Of a DNA stretch of 5,169 bases, positions 1 through 5,067 are shown one piece after another. The DNA is taken from contig CAZFKU010000074.1 in assembly GCA_964518835.1 (NCBI GenBank), positions 1-5,169 of the forward strand, in the 5' to 3' direction. The notes beneath the pieces are model-generated. The model did no database searches. It worked only from the letters and a program-made list of their open reading frames with translations, and was not told the DNA's origin. The translations under genes and the position numbers were made by a program. Origin of the DNA: AB-629-J13 sp964518835. GTDB lineage: Bacteria > Fidelibacterota > Marinisomatia > Marinisomatales > AB-629-J13. Within the stretch, counting starts at the first letter, position 1. Each line of letters starts with the position of its first letter.

Positions 1-4
1 AAAT

Positions 5-16
5 GCGGGGTTTTTT
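5..16 (+). terminator. Right arm of a terminator hairpin cut by the window edge (possible)
   Basis: The plus strand shows GCGGGG directly followed by six T. This is the usual 3' arm plus U-run of a rho-independent terminator, but the matching left arm (a CCCCGC-type sequence) would lie before base 1 and cannot be seen. Read on the minus strand the same bases are AAAAAACCCCGC, about 17 bases past the stop of the PuuD-like gene. A bidirectional terminator shared by that operon and a convergent plus-strand gene to the left is therefore plausible. The arm and the T-run are seen; the hairpin itself is inferred. Confidence 0.4.
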
Positions 17-33
17 ATTAGATATTTTTCAGG

Positions 34-834
34 TTAAAATCCTTTCACCTGTCCGGATTTTTTATACAATTGCCAGACGATGTGCCATCCTAAAGCAACG
101 ATGACTACAAGGGATAATCCCGTTACACCCCAAAAATAATCTGAAAACACAACAGTATGTTCATTTATCATAGTCCAAATCAATGGAACTGACATGTATG
201 TATTATGTTTGGACCGTAATCCTGCCAATGCCAATAAATCTCCGTCCGGTGCTTCACCATTTTTTATCGATGTAATGATAGATTGTTGAGCAGGCCAGAT
301 CCTGAACCACACATTAAAAGCCATCATGGTCCCAAACATTGCTCCTATATGGATATTGAATGCACGATAACCAAATTGACCGTAATGGATCATGAGACAT
401 TCAACCCCGATAATCAGTAAAAAACTGATAATAGTTAAGATCCTGACATTTAGTGTTGAAAATTTTGAATAGATAAAGTCATAAATAAATACTGCTAAAA
501 ATGTAAATGCAATCATAATATGAGTCCATTTGTTTATCGTACCTTCTGCGTCTGCCATCATGCTGCCTTCTTCGCCTGTCATCCCCATACCTAAACTTCC
601 ACTCCAAAAAATTACATAAAGCAATACAAACCCTGTTACCCACGTCCATGCAGCACCCCAACGGAAGAAGTACAAAGCTCTCGGCATGAGTTCCGGAACA
701 ACTTTTTTCTTGGAGTCCGCATCCAAAGTGGCGGCTACATGACCGTTTATCCAGTTGAAAAAGTAAAGCAGTCCAATCCAGGTAATTCCTGCAATAATGT
801 GCAACCATTTAAAAATGGGATGAATGAGGTCCAT
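34..834 (-). CDS. PuuD-like membrane protein (urate oxidase N-terminal domain family), no cytochrome c domain
   Basis: This is a 266-residue integral membrane protein with about seven or eight hydrophobic segments (roughly residues 5-27, 55-78, 103-122, 130-150, 160-180, 212-230 and 234-256). The N-terminal WLHIIAGITWIGLLYF stretch, the RIWPAQQ motif near 178-184 and the SKHNTYMSVPL stretch near 208-218, followed by H226, match my memory of the membrane domain of PuuD-type urate oxidases. In the characterised PuuD this domain is fused to a C-terminal cytochrome c that accepts the electrons. Here there is no CxxCH motif and only one cysteine (C146), so electrons would need another acceptor. 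Conserved-looking histidines (H12, H105, H150, H162, H210, H226) could bind haem or metal, but that is inference. ATG 834 is supported by AAGGAG six bases upstream. It is the last gene of the perR-peroxiredoxin unit, 70 bases after the peroxiredoxin stop. No other purine-degradation gene is visible, so urate as substrate is unproven. Confidence 0.75.
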   Translation of the reverse strand: MDLIHPIFKWLHIIAGITWIGLLYFFNWINGHVAATLDADSKKKVVPELMPRALYFFRWGAAWTWVTGFVLLYVIFWSGSLGMGMTGEEGSMMADAEGTINKWTHIMIAFTFLAVFIYDFIYSKFSTLNVRILTIISFLLIIGVECLMIHYGQFGYRAFNIHIGAMFGTMMAFNVWFRIWPAQQSIITSIKNGEAPDGDLLALAGLRSKHNTYMSVPLIWTMINEHTVVFSDYFWGVTGLSLVVIVALGWHIVWQLYKKSGQVKGF

Positions 835-840
835 AAGTAT

Positions 841-846
841 CTCCTT
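841..846 (-). promoter_or_regulatory. Ribosome-binding site of the PuuD-like gene
   Basis: The minus strand reads AAGGAG, six bases before the ATG at 834. It is a near-perfect Shine-Dalgarno site and fixes the start. It also shows that the gene has its own translation initiation after the intergenic hairpin at 871-892. Confidence 0.8.
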
Positions 847-870
847 GGTTTAAATTTTAAGTTGATTATC

Positions 871-892
871 GAGGGGGAATTTACTCCCCCTC
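871..892 (-). terminator. Intercistronic hairpin between peroxiredoxin and PuuD-like genes (attenuator or mRNA stabiliser)
   Basis: GAGGGGGA at 871-878 pairs perfectly with TCCCCCTC at 885-892, giving an 8-bp stem with a 6-base loop. It starts 12 bases after the peroxiredoxin stop codon in the direction of transcription. The minus strand after the stem reads GATAATCAACTT, with no U-run, so it is a poor intrinsic terminator. A role as a partial terminator, a processing site or a 3' stabiliser of the peroxiredoxin message is more likely, with read-through into the PuuD-like gene. An alternative outer pairing, GTTGA (861-865) with TCAAC (891-895), competes with the main stem. Confidence 0.6.
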
Positions 893-904
893 AACATTAT
901 TCGG

Positions 905-1549
905 TTATAAAGAATCAGAATGAGATGAAAGGTAGGACGAAACACCTTCCGGTGATTCTGCCATGGCCTCTTGTCCTTCCTGCCATCCTGCGGGACATAC
1001 TTCTCCATGTTTCTGATGATGTGCTAATGTGTCCACCATTCGGAGCATTTCATCAATGTTTCTTCCCAATGGGAGATCGTTAATCACTGCGTGGCGAACG
1101 GTTCCTTCTTCATCAATTAAAAATGATCCACGGACAGCGATGGACCCTCCCACTGTTGTCTCCACTTCGTCCTCTTCGGTTATAACCGTTGCCGGGTTAG
1201 CTGCCATTAATACATCAAATGCTCTTGCAACAGATTTATCAATATCAGCAATGATGGGATATTTTACATTTCCGATTCCACCTTTGTTTACATCTGTATT
1301 TTTCCATGCGTGATGCGTCCATTTGGAATCAACAGAACATCCGATCACTTGCACATTTCGTTTTTCAAATTCACCCAGTCTTTTGTCAAATGCAATGAGT
1401 TCGGTTGGGCAAACAAATGTGAAATCCAAAGGATAAAAGAACAGTACAACTTTCTGTCCTTTATAATCCGATAAACTGATGTCTTTAAATGAATTATCCG
1501 GCATGATGGCTGTAGCTTTTACATCCGGAGCCGGTTGAGTTACTAACAT
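905..1549 (-). CDS. Typical 2-Cys peroxiredoxin (AhpC/Prx1 type)
   Basis: This is a 214-residue cytosolic thiol peroxidase that reduces hydrogen peroxide and organic peroxides. The peroxidatic site is P40-LDF-T44-FV-C47 in the FVCPTE motif, the resolving cysteine is C185 in EVCPAGW, and the supporting arginine is probably R140 in RGSFLID. Both cysteines in these contexts define the dimeric or decameric typical 2-Cys class (AhpC/Prx1) rather than Tpx or BCP. G90-GIG resembles the GGLG element of peroxide-sensitive Prx1 enzymes. The C-terminus has SSYLSS where sensitive enzymes have a YF motif, so sensitivity cannot be called. An acidic segment of about 15 residues near 115-135 looks inserted compared with the usual family spacing. 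No AhpF or thioredoxin partner lies in the window. ATG 1549 has AAGGAG nine bases upstream, overlapping the stop of the preceding perR-like gene, which points to co-transcription and peroxide-responsive control. Confidence 0.95.
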   Translation of the reverse strand: MLVTQPAPDVKATAIMPDNSFKDISLSDYKGQKVVLFFYPLDFTFVCPTELIAFDKRLGEFEKRNVQVIGCSVDSKWTHHAWKNTDVNKGGIGNVKYPIIADIDKSVARAFDVLMAANPATVITEEDEVETTVGGSIAVRGSFLIDEEGTVRHAVINDLPLGRNIDEMLRMVDTLAHHQKHGEVCPAGWQEGQEAMAESPEGVSSYLSSHSDSL

Positions 1550-1558
1550 ATTTTATTT

Positions 1559-1564
1559 CTCCTT
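1559..1564 (-). promoter_or_regulatory. Peroxiredoxin ribosome-binding site overlapping the perR stop codon
   Basis: The minus strand reads TAAGGAG: the TAA stop of the regulator (1563-1565) shares bases with the AAGGAG site. The spacing to the peroxiredoxin ATG is nine bases. This arrangement supports a single transcript and possible translational coupling. Confidence 0.8.
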
Positions 1565-1967
1565 AGTTGTTATGATTTTTACAAATTCCTTCTAAAATCA
1601 GGGATGAATTTTGAACTTCAAAATTGAAATTTTCCTGAACTTTTTTCTTCAAGTTTTTTGGCAGGACTTCCACATCATAGAGTGTGTGGCATTCCGTACA
1701 TCTTAAATGATCATGACTTTTTATATTTCCGTCATAGCGAATCACATTACCATCCTGAATTACATGAATCATTTCCTTTTTTACTAACTGGTTTAAATTC
1801 CGATATACCGTTCCCAGACTGATCTTCGGAATTTGTTTTCTGGATTCATCAAATATCCATTTTGCTGTAGGATGACAATTTGTTTCCACCACAGTATTGT
1901 AAATTACCTCTCTCTGCCTTGTGTATCTCATTTTTTGATTTATTGAAGGCGGGGAAACTAAACTCAA
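1563..1967 (-). CDS. perR: PerR-like Fur-family peroxide-sensing repressor
   Basis: This is a 134-residue Fur-family protein. The N-terminal winged helix includes ISLGTVYRNLNQL at about 49-61 and is followed by the dimerisation domain. Residues H32, D79, H85, H87 and D98 align by eye with the five regulatory metal ligands of Bacillus subtilis PerR (H37, D85, H91, H93, D104). The aspartate at position 98 favours PerR over Fur. The structural zinc site has C90-TE-C93 but only C129-KN-H132 at the C-terminus, where most relatives have a second CxxC. PerR proteins repress peroxide-defence genes until metal-catalysed histidine oxidation releases them, which fits the peroxiredoxin gene 13 bases downstream. 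The chosen start is TTG at 1967, with AGGA 11 bases upstream. An ATG at 1931 (residue 13) lacks a visible ribosome-binding site and would shorten the N-terminal helix. PerR rather than Fur or Zur is inferred from ligands and context. Confidence 0.85.
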   Translation of the reverse strand: MSLVSPPSINQKMRYTRQREVIYNTVVETNCHPTAKWIFDESRKQIPKISLGTVYRNLNQLVKKEMIHVIQDGNVIRYDGNIKSHDHLRCTECHTLYDVEVLPKNLKKKVQENFNFEVQNSSLILEGICKNHNN

Positions 1968-1999
1968 ACAGTAATCATTCCTATTATTATTTGTTGAAA

Positions 2000-2027
2000 A
2001 TTTTAATTATTTTTTTCCTTTACTCAA
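2000..2027 (-). promoter_or_regulatory. Candidate sigma-70-type promoter of the perR-peroxiredoxin-puuD-like operon
   Basis: On the minus strand TTGAGT (2027-2022) and TAAAAT (2005-2000) are separated by 16 bases. They match the -35 consensus at four of six positions and the -10 consensus at five of six. Transcription would start about 26 bases before the TTG start of the regulator. The dyad AAAATTTT (1997-2004) overlaps the -10 and could be part of a PerR operator, but I see no full 7-1-7 box. The region is very AT-rich, so chance matches are likely. Confidence 0.35.
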
Positions 2028-2034
2028 TAATGAA

Positions 2035-2058
2035 GAAGCCCCGGGAATCCGGGGCTTC
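2035..2058 (-). terminator. Strong GC-rich hairpin ending the YHYH/T9SS-tail transcript
   Basis: GAAGCCCCGG (2035-2044) pairs perfectly with CCGGGGCTTC (2049-2058) around a 4-base GAAT loop. It lies 28 bases past the TAG stop at 2087-2089. The minus strand continues TTCATTATTG, a weak T-rich tail, so termination may be less than complete. It insulates the envelope-protein genes from the peroxide operon whose candidate promoter begins just downstream. Confidence 0.75.
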
Positions 2059-2086
2059 GGTGTAGTGTTTTATAAAGTAAATCTAA

Positions 2087-2371
2087 CTATTTCAACATGA
2101 TCATTTTACGACTGTCTGTAAAATCCCCTGCTCTCATTACAGATATATACATTCCTGCGCTTACAGTCTGCCTGGCGTTGTTTTTACCATCCCAAAGGAT
2201 TCGTTTGTATCCTGCTTCCATGGTTGTATTCACCAGGGTGCGAATGAGTCTTCCATTCAAATCGTAAATCAATACCTGAACTTCAGAAGTTTCCGGTAAG
2301 CCAAATCCTATATGTGTTAAAGGATTAAACGGGTTGGGGTAATTATTCAATAAACTGAAATTGTGAGGTAT
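2087..2371 (-). pseudogene. Detached T9SS C-terminal sorting module, in frame after an amber stop
   Basis: After the TAG at 2372-2374 the same reading frame continues for 94 codons to a TAG at 2087. It begins IPHNFSLLNNYPNPFNP, matching the usual linker and first motif of type IX sorting domains in FCB bacteria. A beta-rich domain follows with EVQVLIYDLNGRLIRTL, the GYKRILWDGKN segment and the terminal SAGMYISVMRAG...KMIMLK. This is a complete module that normally directs a secreted protein through the T9SS outer-membrane translocon. It cannot be made alone sensibly: there is no signal peptide, and the only possible start near its front is a TTG at 2350 without a ribosome-binding site. It is therefore the 3' part of the YHYH gene, reached only by stop-codon read-through, or a remnant after a nonsense mutation or sequencing error. 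No frameshift or further damage is seen. Confidence 0.85.
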
Positions 2372-3313
2372 CTAATCGACTATTTTCAATTCTTGCAATT
2401 CCATTGCTACCATCTCACATCTATCATAATACATAAGCTCAGGAGTAAATTTGTGATTGGTAAATTGCTCTGTGCAAATATGAGTGTGATATCGATTTGT
2501 AAAATGCGTTGTACCATTTTCATCCACCATATCATGAACATGTCCGTTTTGAGCATCCAATTCGGAAGCAATAGGAGACGAACTATCCAATTCAGTACAT
2601 CCTAAAATCACCGTCCCGTCACACATAATTCCATATACCTCAATTTCTCCTGAACCCGGTGTGGGTGTTTGAATCAACCCTTCATGTTCCAACACTTCCA
2701 ATGGACCTTTGGTGGTAGTGTGATAATGGTACATTCCTGTCATCTCTGGATGACCGTTGTAATAATCAAAACTGTATTTTTCATCTTCAATATCATCTCC
2801 CGGAGCAGCAAGCGGGTTAAAAAGAGCTACCCCATCCAACGAGGTTCCTCTTGCACCCATTCCAAATTCGTTTGGATCTGTACCTACTTCACCATCTACA
2901 CCGGTTTCGGTAATTTGAATCCCTCTCGGTGTTGGATTTACAGGAATGGACATAACAATATCCTGTGGTTGAATTTCATTTGGGTTTTGATAATATCCTT
3001 CACCCTGGCTTTCAAAATCGATATAGTTTGGATGGCCGGATGGATAATACCAACTCTGGTGTGGAGGAGAACCGTCCGTACTGATAACAATCCAATTATT
3101 GTCTACATCCACATCCACACATTTAAAATATTTCTGAAAAAATGCAGGTACGTTTTCGTTGATGTCTTCCGAACAATTTGCCAATGTTATTTCTTCATCG
3201 GGGATAATATCTTCTCCTGTTTGTGTTGGAGCGGGTGGTTGATTATCCTCGCAGGCAGGGATGAAAATAATTAGTAAAGTGAGACTATAGATTAATTTTA
3301 TTGACGGTTTCAT
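2372..3313 (-). CDS. YHYH-domain lipoprotein, ended by an in-frame TAG before its T9SS tail
   Basis: This encodes 313 residues before the amber stop and 408 positions if the stop is read through. Residues 1-20 form a hydrophobic lipoprotein signal peptide with lipobox I18-P-A-C21, followed by an acidic, proline-rich linker (about 22-45). The body resembles the YHYH domain family: a SLDGVALFNP segment at 158-167, GMYHYH at 193-198, an LDAQNGHVHD segment at 252-261, and RYHTHIC at 274-280. The histidine clusters suggest metal binding, but the biochemical role of the family is not known to me. Further cysteines at 47, 65, 231, 239, 280 and 299 could form disulfides outside the cytoplasm. ATG 3313 has AGGA five bases upstream. 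The preceding gene ends 69 bases before it and the terminator hairpin at 2035-2058 follows. If termination at the TAG is efficient, the product is a plain lipoprotein without its sorting tail. Confidence 0.85.
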   Translation of the reverse strand: MKPSIKLIYSLTLLIIFIPACEDNQPPAPTQTGEDIIPDEEITLANCSEDINENVPAFFQKYFKCVDVDVDNNWIVISTDGSPPHQSWYYPSGHPNYIDFESQGEGYYQNPNEIQPQDIVMSIPVNPTPRGIQITETGVDGEVGTDPNEFGMGARGTSLDGVALFNPLAAPGDDIEDEKYSFDYYNGHPEMTGMYHYHTTTKGPLEVLEHEGLIQTPTPGSGEIEVYGIMCDGTVILGCTELDSSSPIASELDAQNGHVHDMVDENGTTHFTNRYHTHICTEQFTNHKFTPELMYYDRCEMVAMELQELKIVD

Positions 3314-3382
3314 TGCAATCCTAATATTGATTCATTTAAGTCCTGAAAATTACGTAAGAGTAACCTTTAATTCAATGAACTG

Positions 3383-3838
3383 TTAATACCTCCAATTGAG
3401 ATTGACATTTGGAAAAGGGACTAATTCAGGTGAACGGTAATTGTATATTCTTAGAAGTGTATTTAACCCGGCATTTATATACAATTTTTCGGTGATGCTT
3501 TTTTCTCCGCCAATTGAAACAAATGGAGCGACAATTTCTCCACCCATTCCTGCGACTCCCTGAATGGATACAACCGAGTAAATATGAATGGGTGAATCAT
3601 TTAAATAAGATTTCCAACCCGCAGCTATAGTATTTGCAGCCAGTAAGGTGCCGACTCCAATGAAAAATTCATGATTTTCCATAGTCTTCAGAGTTCTGGC
3701 ATATCCAACGAGACTCATACCTGTTTTATGATCTAAAAATCCAACAGAAATATATTTATCTTTTCCCGGTTTATTTTGTCCGGTTACAAAATTGAATTGA
3801 ATCAAACACAAAAAAACAATTAGAAAAGAGTTTTTCAT
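3383..3838 (-). CDS. Small exported protein, possibly a minimal outer-membrane beta-barrel
   Basis: I do not recognise a family. The 151-residue product starts with a good Sec signal peptide (K2-N3, hydrophobic 4-18, likely cleavage near TG20/Q21). C11 lies inside the hydrophobic core and is not in a lipobox. The mature part alternates glycine-rich and aromatic beta-strand-like stretches (YISVGFLDH, EFFIGVGTLLA, GEIVAPFVSIGG, LYINAGLNTLL) and ends NLNWRY with a terminal aromatic residue, as many outer-membrane barrels do. About 130 mature residues would allow a small barrel of six to eight strands, or a subunit. ATG 3838 has AAGGA seven bases upstream. It sits 67 bases after the glycosylase stop and 69 bases before the YHYH start, with no terminator seen on either side. 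Localisation is inferred from sequence texture only. Confidence 0.75.
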   Translation of the reverse strand: MKNSFLIVFLCLIQFNFVTGQNKPGKDKYISVGFLDHKTGMSLVGYARTLKTMENHEFFIGVGTLLAANTIAAGWKSYLNDSPIHIYSVVSIQGVAGMGGEIVAPFVSIGGEKSITEKLYINAGLNTLLRIYNYRSPELVPFPNVNLNWRY

Positions 3839-3905
3839 TAATGGTTCCTTAGAAAAATAACTGATTTAAACATCGGGACAATTTACACAAAAAATAATTT
3901 CACGT

Positions 3906-4532
3906 TCACCATTCAATTGGTCCATCCACCAATTTCCATAAATACCAGCAAGCGATGGTGCGATAGGGCTTCCAGTTTTCAGAATTTTCAATCATAAATT
4001 CCGGATTGGGCAGGTCGTCCAATTTGAATATAATCATAAACCCTTTTTGGATCCCTAAATCATTAGTAGGCAGCACATCCATCCGGTTTAAAGTGAACAT
4101 AAGAAACATGTCAATAGTCCATGGACCGATTCCTTTCACTTGGATTAATTCGTTCCGAATTTCATCATCAGATAACTGTGGATATGAATTCAATTGGATT
4201 TTTTCTTCTAACGAAGCCTTTGCAATTTCTTTTATATATGTGGATTTCTGAATTGAAAGTCCGATAGAACGGTATGTTTCAATGGTTTGACTTAAAATAT
4301 CATTTTCATTGGGAAAGTCACCCTCATTAAATAACTCAATAAACCGATTATAAATTGCAGATGCAGATTTTCCTGATAATTGCTGATAAATGATGGATCG
4401 GACCAGGGATTTTAAATAATTGGTTTCCGGTTCGAAATTGGGTTTTCCAAATTGATCAATAACTGATTTAAACCGTTTATCAGACTGTGACAAATGGTTC
4501 AGCGCATCATCAATCGTTTCCATAAGATTCAT
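3906..4532 (-). CDS. AlkA-type DNA-3-methyladenine glycosylase (HhH-GPD family)
   Basis: This is a 208-residue base-excision repair enzyme predicted to remove alkylated purines such as 3-methyladenine from DNA. The helix-hairpin-helix lies at about 128-147 and contains VKGIGPWTIDMF. The catalytic aspartate is D158 in LPTND, equivalent to D238 of Escherichia coli AlkA (in FPADD). NWKPYRTIACWYLW at 186-199 matches the conserved WKPxR helix of AlkA. The SIIYQQLSGKSA stretch near 47-58 is also typical. The TATA-binding-like N-terminal domain of E. coli AlkA is absent, as in the short Mag-type enzymes, and no iron-sulfur cysteine cluster is present, which excludes EndoIII and MutY. The start is uncertain: ATG 4532 and ATG 4523 both lack a clear ribosome-binding site, and the longer form is reported. 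The upstream lipoprotein gene ends 37 bases before it, so the two may share a transcript without sharing a function. Confidence 0.9.
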   Translation of the reverse strand: MNLMETIDDALNHLSQSDKRFKSVIDQFGKPNFEPETNYLKSLVRSIIYQQLSGKSASAIYNRFIELFNEGDFPNENDILSQTIETYRSIGLSIQKSTYIKEIAKASLEEKIQLNSYPQLSDDEIRNELIQVKGIGPWTIDMFLMFTLNRMDVLPTNDLGIQKGFMIIFKLDDLPNPEFMIENSENWKPYRTIACWYLWKLVDGPIEW

Positions 4533-4569
4533 AATGAGCGGAATGAAATGATTGGAGGAAATTCTGAAA

Positions 4570-5067
4570 CTAGGAGGAAACCGGTGTGACTTTTAATTTT
4601 ATTTTTTTATGGGTAGGATTGGTAATTTGAAATGTATTCTTCGACGTCATATCTACATTAATCTGTTTCCCGTCAAAAGCATCCTGGAGGTAAAAACTGC
4701 CCAATCCTTTTAAAGATTCCGGATTCCATTTCAATATAATTAGATTTTCGGGTGAGAACTGTAAATCAATATCCCACACATGTTCTTTTAAATCTTTTGC
4801 ATCACCCTTTAAAATCTGTGAATAATATCGTTCTCCATCCCGCCATAATGCAGCATCAAAAAATACTGGTGGAGGAGGTGGTGGGGCATATCTGTCTGTT
4901 CCATGGTCGTAACCGTCAGTGGCTTTTGGTGAAAAACCGAATGTCAGATCGTATGACACTTTTCCAGTACCAACATTCATAATCACACTAAAATTTGGAT
5001 GACTAATTTCCTTCTTCATTCCGCAGGAAAAAAAGATAAATACAGTAAAAATAATAATTGTTTTCAT
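4570..5067 (-). CDS. Small lipoprotein with SPKATDGYD motif and hexaproline run
   Basis: This is a 165-residue predicted lipoprotein. The signal peptide MKTIIIFTVFIFFSC ends in lipobox F-F-S-C15. After a short linker the protein shows FGFSPKATDGYDHGTDRYA (43-61), six prolines (62-67), FFDAALW (69-75) and GERYYSQIL (78-86). WDIDLQFSP, LIILKWNP, GSFYLQDAFDG and VDMTSKNTFQITNP follow, and it ends KLKVTPVSS. From memory, this string of motifs recurs as one domain within large T9SS-secreted proteins of FCB bacteria; here it stands alone behind a lipobox. That link needs a search and no function is known to me. The proline run should stall ribosomes without elongation factor P. ATG 5067 has GAGG 11 bases upstream, a long spacing. 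A TATAAA sequence about 25 bases upstream might be part of its promoter. It is the first gene of the run visible here. Confidence 0.8.
   Translation of the reverse strand: MKTIIIFTVFIFFSCGMKKEISHPNFSVIMNVGTGKVSYDLTFGFSPKATDGYDHGTDRYAPPPPPPVFFDAALWRDGERYYSQILKGDAKDLKEHVWDIDLQFSPENLIILKWNPESLKGLGSFYLQDAFDGKQINVDMTSKNTFQITNPTHKKIKLKVTPVSS

Noticed and set aside
34..834. Complete PuuD urate oxidase with cytochrome c
   Set aside because: The frame ends at residue 266 with no CxxCH motif, and a likely terminator arm follows, so the haem domain is absent rather than frameshifted off.
739..1313. Plus-strand open frames opposite the peroxiredoxin and membrane-protein genes
   Set aside because: They are antisense to coding sequence with unmistakable family motifs, and their own translations show no domain or sensible start context.
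1968..1981. Four-codon leader ORF (ATG ATT ACT GTT TGA) overlapping the TTG start of the regulator
   Set aside because: The GGA directly abuts its ATG, so no usable ribosome-binding spacing exists. It is short enough to occur by chance in AT-rich DNA.
2087..2350. Independent small gene starting at TTG 2350
   Set aside because: It has no ribosome-binding site and no signal peptide, and the conserved IPHNFSL lead-in lies upstream of the TTG in the same frame. It is the tail of the YHYH gene.
2372..2374. TAG recoded as a sense codon throughout this genome
   Set aside because: TAG also ends the T9SS module at 2087-2089, after the canonical KMIMLK terminus and just before a terminator hairpin, and it ends the lipoprotein at 4570-4572. 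If TAG were sense, the module would run into the terminator hairpin. A local event is more likely.
2669..3274. Long plus-strand open frame antisense to the YHYH gene (201 codons)
   Set aside because: The translation is rich in W, I and F with no recognisable motif and is fully antisense to a well-supported gene. It is a shadow frame.
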